The translations under genes and the position numbers were made by a program. Positions 18,357 through 27,895 of a stretch of DNA of 64,000 bases are shown here, in pieces. Position 1 is the first letter of the stretch. Each line of letters begins with the position of its first letter. The notes under the pieces were generated by a model. It ran no database searches. It saw only the letters and a list, made by a program, of their open reading frames with translations, and was not told where the DNA came from. The DNA is from Mesorhizobium mediterraneum (lineage in GTDB: Bacteria; Pseudomonadota; Alphaproteobacteria; Rhizobiales; Rhizobiaceae). The DNA lies in assembly GCF_002284565.1 (NCBI RefSeq), contig NZ_NPKI01000011.1, forward strand, positions 62,001-126,000, given 5' to 3'.

Positions 18357-19496
18357 TTACGTCCCCTGACGACTTGCATCGAATCTGCCCTCGAGCCATG
18401 CCTTCGGCAGCGCCGGCACGAAATTGCCGTCGCGCCCGGTCATGTCGTCATTGGCGACCAGCGCATTGAGGACCGCTTCCTCCACGCCTTGGATCACGGC
18501 GTCGAAGAACGGATCGATCTCGCTATCCGGGACAAAATCGGCGCTGGCGATGCGGCCTGACGGCGCCAATGCCGCCTCGCGGTTGGCGGTCGAAAAGCCC
18601 AGGAAAATATCGCCCGAGCTATGATAGCCAAAGCCGCCGGTCATGGCGACGCCGAGCGGCACCCGGCGGGCCAGCCGCTTCACTTGATGCGGCAGGAACG
18701 GCGCATCGGTGGCGACGACCCCGATGATAGAACCCTTCTCGGCGCGCGGCGTGCTTTCGCGGATCGCCGGTTCCACGAGATCGGGCCCGGCGCGCAGGCC
18801 GCGAATGGTAAAATTGCTCCGCTTGCCGAAATTCGCCTGCACGAACGCGCCGACGGTGTAGCGCCGGCCGTGCCATTCGACGATGCGCGATGCCGTGCCG
18901 GAGCCTGCCTTGAAGCCGAAGGCGATCATGCCGGTGCCGCCGCCGACGCTGCCTTCCTCGATCGATCCGCTGGTCGCGCCATCGAGCGCCGCGGCAACAT
19001 GCTCGAACCTGAGATGGTGGCCGTTGATGTCGTTCAGGAAGCCGTCATAGGTTTCCGCCGCTACCGGCAGGCCCCAGGCGCTGTCGAGCGCGGCCGGCAG
19101 CACGCGCTGCATCCAGCGCAGCGTTGCGTCGCGTGAAACGCCGCAGGAGTGCGTGTTGGTGATGGTGATCGGGAAATTGAAGGCACCCGTCTCCTCGATG
19201 ATGTGCGAGCCGGTCAATTCGCCATTGCCGTTCTGGCTGAAGATCCCGGCAAAGACCGGCGTGGCGAGATCTGCGTGCGGTCTGGGCAGGATAGCGGTCA
19301 CGCCGGTGCGCACCGGTCCCTTGCCGACCACCAGCGCACCATCGCCCGAAATCAGCGTCGAATAACCGACCGCAACGCCAGGCACATCGGTGATGGCGTT
19401 GAACGGTCCGGGCGTGCCGTCAAAACTTATGCCGAAGGCTCTCGCGCGCGGCTTGCCGGAAGGCGTCGTCTGGTGATGATTGTCGGTCATTGCCAT
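18357..19496 (-). CDS. P1 family peptidase (DmpA/BapA-type, MEROPS S58)
   Basis: A 379-residue Ntn-hydrolase-like aminopeptidase. The self-processing site is visible as KGSIIGVVATDAP, with cleavage expected between Gly255 and Ser256 so that Ser256 becomes the N-terminal nucleophile. GSVGGGTGM (182-190) and the N-terminal ITDVPGVAVGYSTL are family features. Known relatives release N-terminal D- or beta-amino acids; the substrate here is unknown. No signal peptide is seen. A second Met two codons in is an alternative start. It is transcribed after xseA with 52 bases between. Confidence 0.85.
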   Translation of the reverse strand: MAMTDNHHQTTPSGKPRARAFGISFDGTPGPFNAITDVPGVAVGYSTLISGDGALVVGKGPVRTGVTAILPRPHADLATPVFAGIFSQNGNGELTGSHIIEETGAFNFPITITNTHSCGVSRDATLRWMQRVLPAALDSAWGLPVAAETYDGFLNDINGHHLRFEHVAAALDGATSGSIEEGSVGGGTGMIAFGFKAGSGTASRIVEWHGRRYTVGAFVQANFGKRSNFTIRGLRAGPDLVEPAIRESTPRAEKGSIIGVVATDAPFLPHQVKRLARRVPLGVAMTGGFGYHSSGDIFLGFSTANREAALAPSGRIASADFVPDSEIDPFFDAVIQGVEEAVLNALVANDDMTGRDGNFVPALPKAWLEGRFDASRQGT

Positions 19497-19548
19497 TCAG
19501 AAAGTCATGCGCGCTCAGAATTCATGGGCGCTCGGAAATAATGGCCAC

Positions 19549-21114
19549 TCAAAACAGAGAGCCTTGATTGCCAGGCTCCTTGGCTTTGGCGGCCGGCTTT
19601 GCAATTGTTTTCGGCCGTGCGGCACCGCTGGTCGCAACCGCATCGGCGGTTCCGTCGGCGAACTCCAGCGAAAGTGCCATGCCCGACGTCACTTCCGCCG
19701 CTTGCTTGATCACCGCACCGTCGGCGTCTTTCACCAAGGCAAAGCCCCGCGCCAGCACCGCCTTATGCGACAGCGTCGCCAGCAGCCGGTCGGCCTGGGT
19801 CAGTTTCCCGCGCAAGCGTTCGAGCCGCACCGAAATCATCCGGTCCTGTCGCCGCGACAGTGCCGCCAAGATATCTACCTGCAATTTCTGCCGCCTTGCG
19901 ATCGGCGCGGGCGACAGCCGTGCGGCGGCGCGCGAAAACCGCGTTCGCCGCTCGCGCACGATGGCGAAGAACGCCGCTTGCGCGCGGGCGAGATCGCGGC
20001 CGGCCAATGTACGGGCCTCGTTCATGCGTCGCGACAGAGTGGCCGGCGTCAGCCGCTGCGCCTGAAGCCTGGCGCGCTTGCGTTGGACGCTGACGGACAG
20101 CGCCCGGCCAAGCCGGCTCGTCGCCTCGTCGAAGCGCCGGCGCGGCAGCGCCAGCAACTGGTCGGGCGAGGGCAGCGCCCGGGCGGCGGCACGGACCGCC
20201 TGGCGCTTGCGTTCGAAATTGCGCGATACCGCGGTCTTGAGCCGCGCACCAAGGCCGGCAAGCGTCAATTCGAGGTCGGCGCGCACGGGCACGGCGATCT
20301 CGGCGGCACCCGTCGGTGTCGGCGCCCGCACATCCGCCGCCAGGTCGATCAGCGTCCAGTCCGTTTCATGGCCGACAGCGGAGATCACCGGAATACGCGA
20401 GGCGGCGACGGCACGAGCCAGCGCCTCGTCATTGAACCCCCAAAGATCCTCGAGGCTGCCGCCGCCGCGCGCCACGATCAACAGGTCGGGCTGCGGGATG
20501 ACGCCATCGTGCGCCAGCGCGTTGAAGCCGTTGACGGCGGCGGTCACTTCCTTGGCCGTCGTCTCGCCCTGCACCCGCACCGGCCAGACGAGCACATGCA
20601 GCGGAAACCGGTCCTTGATGCGGTGGATGATGTCGCGAATGACGGAGCCTGTCGGCGAGGTGACGACGCCGATGACGCGCGGCATGAACGGCAGCAAGCG
20701 CTTGCGGCCGGCATCGAACAGGCCTTCGGCCTGCAGCCGGCGCTTGCGCTCTTCCAGCAGCGCCATCAGCGCCCCGGCGCCAGCCGGCTCCAGATTGTCG
20801 ATGACGATCTGGTAGTTGGACTTTCCGGGATAGGTGGTGAGCTTGCCGGTGGCGATCACCTCCATGCCCTCTTCGGGGCGGAATTTCAGTCGGCCCATCG
20901 TGCCCTTCCACACCACGGCGTCGAGCCGCGCGCGGTCGTCCTTCAGGCAGAAATAAGCATGACCGGAGGAATGCGGCCCGCGATAGCCGGATATTTCGCC
21001 ACGCACCCGCACATTGCCGAAGACGTCCTCGACCGTGCGCTTCAGCGCGCCGGAAATCTCGCTCACCGTGTATTCGGTGGCGTTGGTGCGTGATTCGGAT
21101 GCTGCGTCGCTCAT
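19549..21114 (-). CDS. xseA: Exodeoxyribonuclease VII large subunit
   Basis: XseA (521 residues) forms the single-strand exonuclease VII with several XseB copies. An N-terminal OB fold is visible ([28 protein letters not shown] near residues 15-43), then the catalytic domain with [14 protein letters not shown] and [16 protein letters not shown], then a long coiled coil. The C-terminal part is rich in Ala, Lys and Pro. The start at 21114 (MSDAASES) is favoured over a Met 24 codons earlier because the OB fold begins soon after it. The small subunit gene is not nearby. Confidence 0.92.
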   Translation of the reverse strand: MSDAASESRTNATEYTVSEISGALKRTVEDVFGNVRVRGEISGYRGPHSSGHAYFCLKDDRARLDAVVWKGTMGRLKFRPEEGMEVIATGKLTTYPGKSNYQIVIDNLEPAGAGALMALLEERKRRLQAEGLFDAGRKRLLPFMPRVIGVVTSPTGSVIRDIIHRIKDRFPLHVLVWPVRVQGETTAKEVTAAVNGFNALAHDGVIPQPDLLIVARGGGSLEDLWGFNDEALARAVAASRIPVISAVGHETDWTLIDLAADVRAPTPTGAAEIAVPVRADLELTLAGLGARLKTAVSRNFERKRQAVRAAARALPSPDQLLALPRRRFDEATSRLGRALSVSVQRKRARLQAQRLTPATLSRRMNEARTLAGRDLARAQAAFFAIVRERRTRFSRAAARLSPAPIARRQKLQVDILAALSRRQDRMISVRLERLRGKLTQADRLLATLSHKAVLARGFALVKDADGAVIKQAAEVTSGMALSLEFADGTADAVATSGAARPKTIAKPAAKAKEPGNQGSLF

Positions 21115-21182
21115 TGGCCGATTGGGGGGCGGTTGTGCGTCCGCGTCAAGCCGTAGGTGCTCAGCGCCGACCCCCGGGTCCT

Positions 21183-22139
21183 TCACCAGCCCGGCAAGAT
21201 CTGGTTCGGCTTGTTCCGCTTCATCTTCGAAAAGGCGAGTGCGGCGAAGTCGAAGGTTCCCGTCTCTTCGCCGAGCGGCACGGAAATATTATCGAGGCTT
21301 TCCGAAATGTGGCGGGCTAGCGCGTCGACGATCTCCGGCCGCGACGTCTGGCCGCGCATGATGCCTATGCGGCAATCGGGCAGGGCGCCGAACCCGTCGG
21401 CGTCGCCCAAAACTCGCATGCCGGGCCGCAGCGCACATTCCGGCAGCACCGAGATCGCCAGGCCGGAAAGCACCGCAGCTGTGATGACGGTGGCCGAGAA
21501 GCTGGTAAACAGGATGCGGTAGTCGCGGTTCTGCCGGTCGAGCACGTCGACAGCAGCCCGCCGCCAGATGCAGTTCGGCCGGCCGAAAGCCATCGGCAAT
21601 GTGTCCTGCTCATGTGTCGCGTGGTTGGCCGAAGTGACCCACAGCAGCGGTTCGCGCCGCACCACTTCCGACTGGCCGTGCGCGTCATTGTGCGTCACCA
21701 GCGCCAAATCGAGATTGCCGCGCTTGATATGGTCGACCAGCCCGGGTGTTGGCTCGCAGATGACCGTCAGCTCGACACGTGGATTGGAACGGGCGAAGCG
21801 GGCCATGATCTCGGGCAGGAAGCGATCGGCATAGTCGTCCGGCGTGCCGATGCGGATCGTGCCTTCGAGCCGCCGGTCGTCGAAGGCGGCCAGCGTTTCC
21901 CGATTGAGGAACAGCAGCCGTCTTGCGTAGGACAGCAGCCTGTCGCCATCTTCGGTCAGCCTGTTGGTGCGCCCGTCCTTTTCGAACAGCGGCTTGCCGA
22001 CCCGTTCTTCCAGCCGGCGCATCTGCATGGACACCGCCGACTGCGTCCGATGCACCTCTTCCGCCGCGCGGGTAAAACTGCCGGTGTCGACGATCGAGAC
22101 GAAGGTCTGCAACTGATCGAGATCGAGTGGCGCTTTCAT
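21183..22139 (-). CDS. LysR-family regulator, possibly of the VtlR/LsrB type
   Basis: A 318-residue LTTR. The winged HTH is [20 protein letters not shown] onward, with [22 protein letters not shown] as recognition region; the C-terminal periplasmic-binding-like domain follows. It is divergent from a DUF1127 gene. In Brucella and Agrobacterium the LysR regulator VtlR (LsrB in Sinorhizobium) controls AbcR sRNAs and small DUF1127 genes, so this neighbourhood suggests that group. This is inference from context; the protein alone only shows LysR. Confidence 0.85.
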   Translation of the reverse strand: MKAPLDLDQLQTFVSIVDTGSFTRAAEEVHRTQSAVSMQMRRLEERVGKPLFEKDGRTNRLTEDGDRLLSYARRLLFLNRETLAAFDDRRLEGTIRIGTPDDYADRFLPEIMARFARSNPRVELTVICEPTPGLVDHIKRGNLDLALVTHNDAHGQSEVVRREPLLWVTSANHATHEQDTLPMAFGRPNCIWRRAAVDVLDRQNRDYRILFTSFSATVITAAVLSGLAISVLPECALRPGMRVLGDADGFGALPDCRIGIMRGQTSRPEIVDALARHISESLDNISVPLGEETGTFDFAALAFSKMKRNKPNQILPGW

Positions 22140-22370
22140 CGGTCCAATCCATCATTAGTGTTGATGCTAAAGATTAGAAACATTCGTTGGATTAATCAAT
22201 CAAGCGGTGGCAGATTCAGCATTGTCCACATCAAGGCAGTGCATGTCGCCTAAGTGGTCACCGTTTTTGGGACGACGACGTGCATCTTCTACGTGGATCG
22301 GGACCGGAACGGCCGCTGTTGCCAGCGCCGATCGCCCCGTTTCGTCCGTTCAAATATGAAGGAGGCTGAT

Positions 22371-22661
22371 ATGGCTACGTTCGACTTCGCCACCGAGACT
22401 TCGCGCATCACGTCGCGTCCGGCTATTGCGACGCGCGCGGCCAATGCCATTTCCAACGTCTACCGCGCCTGGAAAAACCGCCGCGCCTTTTATCGCCTTG
22501 GCGAGATGTCGGACTCCGAACTCGCCGATATCGGCCTGACGCGCGCCGACCTGCACGTCGCTATCGACGTGCCGTTTGGCCGCGATCCGACCGAAAGGCT
22601 ACGCGTCATCGCGACCGATCGCATGGACACGATCGAGGATCTTGCCCGCAAGGTGGCCTAA
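22371..22661 (+). CDS. DUF1127 domain small protein
   Basis: A 96-residue basic protein with the DUF1127 core WKNRRAFYRLGEMSDSELAD followed by IGLTRADL (about residues 34-62). In Agrobacterium and Rhodobacter, DUF1127 proteins affect RNA turnover and phosphate or carbon physiology through RNA binding. The start at 22371 has an excellent AAGGAGG nine bases upstream. The AT-rich stretch 22150-22205 holds several ATTAATC-like elements suitable for the divergent LysR regulator. A C-rich structured stretch and terminator follow the stop. Confidence 0.88.
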   Translation: MATFDFATETSRITSRPAIATRAANAISNVYRAWKNRRAFYRLGEMSDSELADIGLTRADLHVAIDVPFGRDPTERLRVIATDRMDTIEDLARKVA

Positions 22662-22682
22662 GGGGGCGCGCTGTAGGATTTC

Positions 22683-22764
22683 GCAGGCGCCCACTCCCTG
22701 CCGGTTCCCCGCCGGCCCGCCTGCACACTGCCCGGCCCTCTCGAGGGCTGGGCATTTTTCTTTT
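22683..22764 (+). ncRNA. Structured C-rich 3' UTR or sRNA candidate ending in a terminator
   Basis: Outer stem GCAGGC (22683-22688)/GCCTGC (22719-22724) encloses an unpaired CCCACTCCCT and a hairpin GCCGG/CCGGC with a TTCCCC-containing loop (22700-22716). The terminator is a 10-bp stem 22730-22753 followed by ATTTTTCTTTTT. Exposed CTCCC and TTCCC segments resemble sRNAs that target ribosome binding sites, such as AbcR, but I cannot confirm the family. It may simply be the DUF1127 mRNA end. Confidence 0.45.
22730..22764 (+). terminator. Rho-independent terminator after the DUF1127 gene
   Basis: A 10-bp stem with one G:T pair around a CTCG loop, followed by ATTTTTCTTTTT on the + strand; it separates this transcript from the convergent DUF937 gene. 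Confidence 0.85.
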
Positions 22765-22789
22765 TGGGCGGCGCTGACCTGATGTTGGC

Positions 22790-23881
22790 CTACCGCCGAT
22801 CCATGCCTCGCTTGAACTGATCGAAGATCGATTCCATGCCCTTCTGGTAATCGTCGCGCTGCTGCGCGCCTGTCTCGAACATCTTGCCGAACAAGTCGTC
22901 GAACGGATTCTGTGGCCTGCCGCTTGGGCTGGCCTGCGGCTGCGGCGCCTGGCGCTGCTGGGGCGCCTGACGCGGCTGCGGCTGAGACTGCTGCGCGCCA
23001 CCGCCGAAGATATCCTGCAGCACCTTGCCGAGCGGATTGTCGCCGCCATAGGGATTGGGTGCCTGCTGCGGCTGGGTCTGCTGCGGCTGCTGCATGCCGC
23101 CGCCGAACATATCCTGCAGCACCTTGCCAAGTGGATTGTCGCCACTGGGGTTTTGCGTCTGCTGTGGCTGGCCTTGCGGCTGCTGCGCGCCGCTGCCGAA
23201 CATGTCTTGCAGCACCTTGCCGAGCGGATTGTCGCCATAGGGGTTCTGCGTTTGTTGGGGTTGCGGCTGCTGCGCGCCACCGCCGAACATGTCCTGCAGC
23301 ACTTTGCCAAGCGGATTGTCGGCTGGGCTTGCAGGCTGCGGCGCCTGGCGCTGCTGTGGTGCCGGCGCCTGTGCGCCTCCACCGGCCTGCCGCATCATCT
23401 GCTCGATGATCTCGCCGAGCGGATTGCTGCCGCCGCCGAATCCGCCTGCTGCCTGCATCTGATTTGTGGTCTGCTTGAACAGGCCGCCCATCACCATCGA
23501 AGCCACCGCCGGCAGCATCTGCTGCAAAACCTGCTGGCTGACGCCGCTCGCCTGCGCAGCCTGGCTGGCAACGGCGCGGGACAGGTCCTTGGAGCCGAAC
23601 AGATGCCCCAGAATGCCGTTGCCTTCATCGACGCCCTGCGGCGAGAAGGCCCGGCTTGCGTCCTCGAAATACTTGGCGTGCTGGCCGCTGGCCATTGCCG
23701 TCATGAACGAGCCGAGCCCGTAAGGGTCGGAGGTGTTGCGCTTCAGGCCCTGTGAAAAGGCCGGCAGCAGCGCCTCGACCGCCGATTGTGTTTGCTGCTG
23801 GGAAAGCCCGAACCGTTGGGCCAGGGCCTGCATGCCGTTGCCGTTCTGCGCCTGCGTCAGAATGTCGAACAAGGAAGGCAT
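22790..23881 (-). CDS. DUF937 protein with tandem DNPLGKVLQDMFGGG repeats
   Basis: A 363-residue protein. Residues 1-150 match the DUF937 pattern (helical, with GNGILGHLFGSKD at 88-100). The rest is Gln/Pro-rich and carries repeats of a short amphipathic helix: NPLGEIIEQMM at 153, NPLGKVLQDMFG at 189, 218, 249 and NPLGKVLQDIFG at 282, then a diverged NPFDDLFGKMF at 325, spaced 29-43 residues by QPQQTQNPYG-type linkers. The start at 23881 has GAGGAG seven bases upstream. Function is unknown; the layout resembles a multivalent binding scaffold (inference). Confidence 0.8.
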   Translation of the reverse strand: MPSLFDILTQAQNGNGMQALAQRFGLSQQQTQSAVEALLPAFSQGLKRNTSDPYGLGSFMTAMASGQHAKYFEDASRAFSPQGVDEGNGILGHLFGSKDLSRAVASQAAQASGVSQQVLQQMLPAVASMVMGGLFKQTTNQMQAAGGFGGGSNPLGEIIEQMMRQAGGGAQAPAPQQRQAPQPASPADNPLGKVLQDMFGGGAQQPQPQQTQNPYGDNPLGKVLQDMFGSGAQQPQGQPQQTQNPSGDNPLGKVLQDMFGGGMQQPQQTQPQQAPNPYGGDNPLGKVLQDIFGGGAQQSQPQPRQAPQQRQAPQPQASPSGRPQNPFDDLFGKMFETGAQQRDDYQKGMESIFDQFKRGMDRR

Positions 23882-24165
23882 TGGCTTCTCCTCGAAAATC
23901 CGCGCCTGCAGAAACCTAGACCGTTTCCCACGTTTGTTGAAGGGGCACCGCAAGCGTGCGTGCTCCATCGCCTTACGGAACTTCAAACATCCTGAATGAA
24001 GTTCTGACATCGGTGTGCACGGGTGCCCTCCGACATGGCGGATCTGAGGCTCCTGTCACGCCATCAGCGTCAGGTGGTTTTGAAACGATCATTGCGTCTT
24101 GCTCCGGGTTCCGAAACGATGCGAGAACGAAAAGGAGGGCAACCCGGTATTTGATCGAGCCGACC

Positions 24166-24894
24166 ATGCATCATGATTACTTTGCCGAAAAGTCCTTCTC
24201 GCATGACTGGACATCTACGCATATCCCGAAATGGCAGCGCTTGTTCAAGGCTATCAAGAACAGAGATCTTGAAATACTTGAGATAGGCTCGTTCGAGGGT
24301 CTGTCGGCTGTGTTTTTCCTTTCGTTTTTCAAACGGTCGAAGATTTGCTGTGTCGACACATTCGCCGGGAGCAAGGAACACGTGACGAGCGGTTCTGAGT
24401 ATGAAGCGGATATGAGTTCCGTCGAATCAAGGTTCGACAAGAATCTCGCTCCCTTCGGAAGCAGGCTGGAGAAGCTCAAGGGACTATCGATCGAAATCCT
24501 GCCGAAGCTTCGTCGTGAAGGCCGGACATTCGGGCTGGTCTATGTCGACGGCGACCACCAAGCCGCCAGCAGCTTTGCCGATGCGTCGCTGGCCTGGCAG
24601 ATTCTGGAAACGGGCGGCATCATGATTCTGGACGACTATGTCTGGATGCCGGATCGACCTGCCGCGGATCGGCCGCAGGCTGGCATCGATGCGTTCCTTG
24701 GGTCGATAGAAGGCCAGTTCGAGGAGCTGCGGCGAGGTTATCAGATCATTATTCGCAAGACGCCATCGCAAGCCCGCCTGGCCGGTTCGGATTTGTTCGG
24801 ATCTCGGCCGCAGGAAATCATGACTGGCGGGGCCGTCGAATTGACCTTGGCGGGGCGTCTCCGTGCAGCTTTAAAGAAATTCGGGAAACGCTAA
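24166..24894 (+). CDS. Class I SAM-dependent methyltransferase (Methyltransf_24-like)
   Basis: About 242 residues. Rossmann motif I is LEILEIGSFEGLSAVFF, followed by the acidic IYVDGDHQ-type motif (VYVDGDHQAASSFAD) and ILDDYVW, typical of methyltransferases acting on sugars or small metabolites in glycan or antibiotic clusters. The ATG at 24166 has no close ribosome binding site; a strong AAGGAGGG at 24131-24138 is 13 bases before an in-frame TTG at 24151, which may be the true start. Base composition is clearly more AT-rich than neighbours (TTTTTCC, AAAAG runs), suggesting transfer. No glycosyltransferase is adjacent. Target unknown. Confidence 0.7.
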   Translation: MHHDYFAEKSFSHDWTSTHIPKWQRLFKAIKNRDLEILEIGSFEGLSAVFFLSFFKRSKICCVDTFAGSKEHVTSGSEYEADMSSVESRFDKNLAPFGSRLEKLKGLSIEILPKLRREGRTFGLVYVDGDHQAASSFADASLAWQILETGGIMILDDYVWMPDRPAADRPQAGIDAFLGSIEGQFEELRRGYQIIIRKTPSQARLAGSDLFGSRPQEIMTGGAVELTLAGRLRAALKKFGKR

Positions 24895-24917
24895 GTCGCC
24901 TCCTCCGACATAAACCC

Positions 24918-26291
24918 TTAATACGCATATTCCATGAACACCGGCTCGATCGAGCCGCCCCAGCGCGTATGATAGGCGGAGAGCAGCTCTTCGGCGCTGG
25001 TGGTGCCGCGTGCGACGACTTCGTCCAGCGTGCTGAGGAACGAAGTTTCGTCGTAGCCGTCGCGGTTCTTGCGGCCGCGGTTCTTCAGCCCCATGCGCGA
25101 GATGACGAGCACGTCGCGGGCGATCTCGCGCAGTGTCGTGTTGCGGAACGGCGCCGAAATGCCCTGTTCCGGCACGGCGTTGCGCATCGCCAGCACTTCT
25201 TCATAGCTCCAGCTCGAGGTCAGCGCCTCGGCCGCGTCGAGCGCCGCCGCATCATAGAGCAGCCCGACCCAGAAGGCCGGCAGCGCGCAGATGCGCCGCC
25301 ACGGTCCGCCATCGGCGCCGCGCATTTCAAGGAAACGCTTCAATCGCACGTCGGGAAACAGCGTCGACAGATGGTTCGCCCAATCGCCCATCGTCGGCAG
25401 CCCGTCGGGAATCTCGTTGCGGGCAGCGCCTGCCATGAACTGACGGAAGGTGACGTGCGTCATGTCGTGGTAGTGGCCGTCGCGGATGACGAAGTACATC
25501 GGCACGTCGAGCGCCCAATCGACATAGTCGGCGAAGCCGAAGTCGGGCGAGAAGCAGAATTCGAGCAGGCCCGAGCGCTGGTTGTCGGTGTCGCGCCAGA
25601 TGTCGCCGCGCCAGCTCTGGAATCCGTTGGGCCGACCCTCGGTGAAGGGCGAGTTGGCGAACAGCGCCGTCGACAGCGGCTGCAGCTTCAGTGACACCTG
25701 CATCTTGCGGCGCATGTCGGCCTCGCTCTCGAAGTCGAGATTCACCTGGATGGTGCAGGTGCGGTACATCATGTCGAGGCCTTTGGTGCCGACCTTGGGC
25801 ATGTAGCGCGTCATGATCTCGTAGCGCGATTTCGGCATTTTCGGCGTCTCGGCCAGCGACCATTTCGGGCTGCCGCCGAGGCCGAGGAAGCGGATGCCCA
25901 TCGGTTCGGCGATCTCGCGCACCTGTGCCAGATGTGCATTGCCTTCGCGGCAGGTCTGGTGGATCGTCTCCAGCGGCGCGCCGGACAGCTCGAACTGGCC
26001 GCCGGGCTCCAGCGAGATCGCGCCCTGGCCGGTCGGCTCGACCAGGCCAATGATGCGACCGGCATCCATGATCGGATCCCAGCCGAGTTTCTCCTGCATG
26101 CCTTCGAGAATGGCGCGGATGCCGCGCTCGCCGCCATAGGGCACCGGCGCATTGCCGTCGACATAGAACGGGAATTTCTCGTGTTCGGTGCCGATGCGCC
26201 ATTTGTCGCGCGGTTTGTTGCCTTCGGCCAGATGCTCGACAAGCTCGTCGACGCCTTCGATGGGCCGGAAATCGGTTGTGTCGCGCGCCAT
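24918..26291 (-). CDS. gshA: Glutamate-cysteine ligase (plant/alphaproteobacterial type)
   Basis: First step of glutathione synthesis: ATP-dependent joining of glutamate and cysteine. The 457-residue length and motifs KWRIGTEHEKF (30-40), EPGGQFELSGAP (94-105) and MMYRTCTIQVNLDFESEADM belong to the GCS2 type shared by plants and alphaproteobacteria, not the E. coli type. The start has AGAGGAC six bases upstream. It follows rsmE with 103 bases between. Rhizobial gshA is important in symbiosis and stress resistance (known for the family). Confidence 0.93.
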   Translation of the reverse strand: MARDTTDFRPIEGVDELVEHLAEGNKPRDKWRIGTEHEKFPFYVDGNAPVPYGGERGIRAILEGMQEKLGWDPIMDAGRIIGLVEPTGQGAISLEPGGQFELSGAPLETIHQTCREGNAHLAQVREIAEPMGIRFLGLGGSPKWSLAETPKMPKSRYEIMTRYMPKVGTKGLDMMYRTCTIQVNLDFESEADMRRKMQVSLKLQPLSTALFANSPFTEGRPNGFQSWRGDIWRDTDNQRSGLLEFCFSPDFGFADYVDWALDVPMYFVIRDGHYHDMTHVTFRQFMAGAARNEIPDGLPTMGDWANHLSTLFPDVRLKRFLEMRGADGGPWRRICALPAFWVGLLYDAAALDAAEALTSSWSYEEVLAMRNAVPEQGISAPFRNTTLREIARDVLVISRMGLKNRGRKNRDGYDETSFLSTLDEVVARGTTSAEELLSAYHTRWGGSIEPVFMEYAY

Positions 26292-26394
26292 TACAAGTCC
26301 TCTGCAGCGGCCGGACGACCGCCGGCGCTAGATGGACGAAATGTCAGTAGACGATCAAGCGAAAAATCCTGAGCCACAGGGTAACTGGAATTGA

Positions 26395-27129
26395 TCACCA
26401 ATCCCCGACCGTCGCCTGTATCACCGCCAGTGCCGCCACTGCAGCCGTATCGGCGCGCAAGATGCGCGGACCGAGCGGGATGGCGGTTACGAAAGGCAGC
26501 GCCCTCAGCATCCTTCGTTCCTCGTCGGAAAACCCGCCTTCAGGCCCGACCAGCAGCCCGAGCTTCTTCTCCCGCACCGCTTGCAGCGCGGGCAGAGGAT
26601 TGTTGGTCGAGGCATCCTCGTCGCAGAAGATCAACCGCCGCTCCTTGTCCCAGCCTGTCAGCAGGCGTTCGAACTTTTCCGCTTCGCGCACGTCCGGCAC
26701 CGCCAGGATGCCGCATTGTTCGGCGGCCTCGACGACATTGGCGCGCAGGCGCTCGATGCCGGGCTTTGCCACTTGCGTGTGCTGGGTGATGACCGGCTGC
26801 AGGACGCCGGCGCCCATCTCGACCGCCTTCTGCACCAGATAATCGACCCGTCCCTGTTTCAATGGCGCAAAGCAATAGACGAGATCGGGCAGCGGCGGCT
26901 GCGGCCGCTGCAAGGTAAGCACCTTCAGGCGTACCGCCTTCTTGGATTTGGCGGCGATTGCCGCCGACCATTCGCCGTCACGGCCGTTGAACAACAGGAT
27001 TTCGGCGCCCTCGCCGAGCCGCAGCACATGCATCAGGTAGTGGCCCTGCTGCGGGCTCGCCTCGAACTCGATATCCGGTCCGAGGTCGTCCGGCACGAAC
27101 AGCCGCTGCATCTTGTAATTGGCGCGCAT
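26395..27129 (-). CDS. rsmE: 16S rRNA (uracil1498-N3)-methyltransferase RsmE
   Basis: SPOUT-fold methyltransferase (244 residues) acting on U1498 of 16S rRNA. An N-terminal PUA-like domain is followed by the SPOUT domain with [31 protein letters not shown] and the C-terminal trefoil-knot motif [16 protein letters not shown]. The start [11 protein letters not shown] is typical of rhizobial members. It lies between gshA and a conserved hypothetical gene on the same strand, 31 bases after the latter. Confidence 0.93.
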   Translation of the reverse strand: MRANYKMQRLFVPDDLGPDIEFEASPQQGHYLMHVLRLGEGAEILLFNGRDGEWSAAIAAKSKKAVRLKVLTLQRPQPPLPDLVYCFAPLKQGRVDYLVQKAVEMGAGVLQPVITQHTQVAKPGIERLRANVVEAAEQCGILAVPDVREAEKFERLLTGWDKERRLIFCDEDASTNNPLPALQAVREKKLGLLVGPEGGFSDEERRMLRALPFVTAIPLGPRILRADTAAVAALAVIQATVGDW

Positions 27130-27160
27130 CGCCGAGGAATGGGCGAGCCGGCTCTTGGCG

Positions 27161-27808
27161 TCAAGTCTCGGCCGAGGGATGCCAAACCGGCTCGTAGCCT
27201 TGCCTCAGCACGGAAACGGTGGTTATCGGCGTGAGCAGGCGGAATGGGCGGCCGGCAAAACCGCCGAACCCCACCGGTTCGCCATAGCCGGCAAACGACC
27301 AGCGCAATGCCTCGCCGCCACGCATCGCATAGGCGTTGCCGCCGTCCGCAACCATGGCGCCGTCCGGCAACCCGGCAAGTTCTTCTGCGGATACGACGGG
27401 TGCCCGCCCACCTGCGGCGAGCCGCTCCTTATGCAGCCGCTTGTCGACCTGCGGTGCGCGTGGCTCAGCAATGGCGAAGGCCACGCCGAAGCGCTGGACG
27501 AAATCCCTCGCCCGCGCACGCCGGCAGAAGAAGCAGGGCCGATGCCCGGCAGAGAGCGCGGTCACCTCGTCCAGGAAGAACAATTCGGTCCAGCCGGGTT
27601 TTCCCCCTGGCCTGTTGCGGCCCATCGGCTCGCGCCGCACATCGCGGAATTCGCAGACGCAGATGATCCAGGCATGCAGCGCCCAGCGCTTTTTCAGCAG
27701 CGTCTTCGTTTCGGGGTCATGGATGATGCCGCGATTGCCCATGAACAGGCCGCGCTCCGGCACGGCATGGAGGACGCCGAACGGGTCTACGCGGTTCTGC
27801 AGTGGCAT
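27161..27808 (-). CDS. Conserved hypothetical protein with a CxxC motif
   Basis: A 215-residue protein. The only clear motif is [17 protein letters not shown] (about residues 98-114), a Cys-x2-Cys within a basic helix that could bind a metal or be part of an HNH-like fold. The start at 27808 (MPLQNRVDP) has GGGGAGAAA just upstream; an upstream Met 15 codons earlier lacks one. It precedes rsmE on the same strand. I do not recognise a function. Confidence 0.65.
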   Translation of the reverse strand: MPLQNRVDPFGVLHAVPERGLFMGNRGIIHDPETKTLLKKRWALHAWIICVCEFRDVRREPMGRNRPGGKPGWTELFFLDEVTALSAGHRPCFFCRRARARDFVQRFGVAFAIAEPRAPQVDKRLHKERLAAGGRAPVVSAEELAGLPDGAMVADGGNAYAMRGGEALRWSFAGYGEPVGFGGFAGRPFRLLTPITTVSVLRQGYEPVWHPSAET

Positions 27809-27895
27809 AGCTTTCTCCCCGGACACGCATCTTGGCTGGAATGATGACGGCATGATATCGCTCGTCGCATCATTTTCATGTCAGCAGGTTTTTCA

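Noticed and set aside
22900..23420. CRISPR-like array suggested by regularly spaced repeats
   Set aside because: The periodic DNA repeats are codons of the NPLGKVLQDMFGGG protein repeat in the DUF937 gene, with diverged linkers rather than unique spacers.
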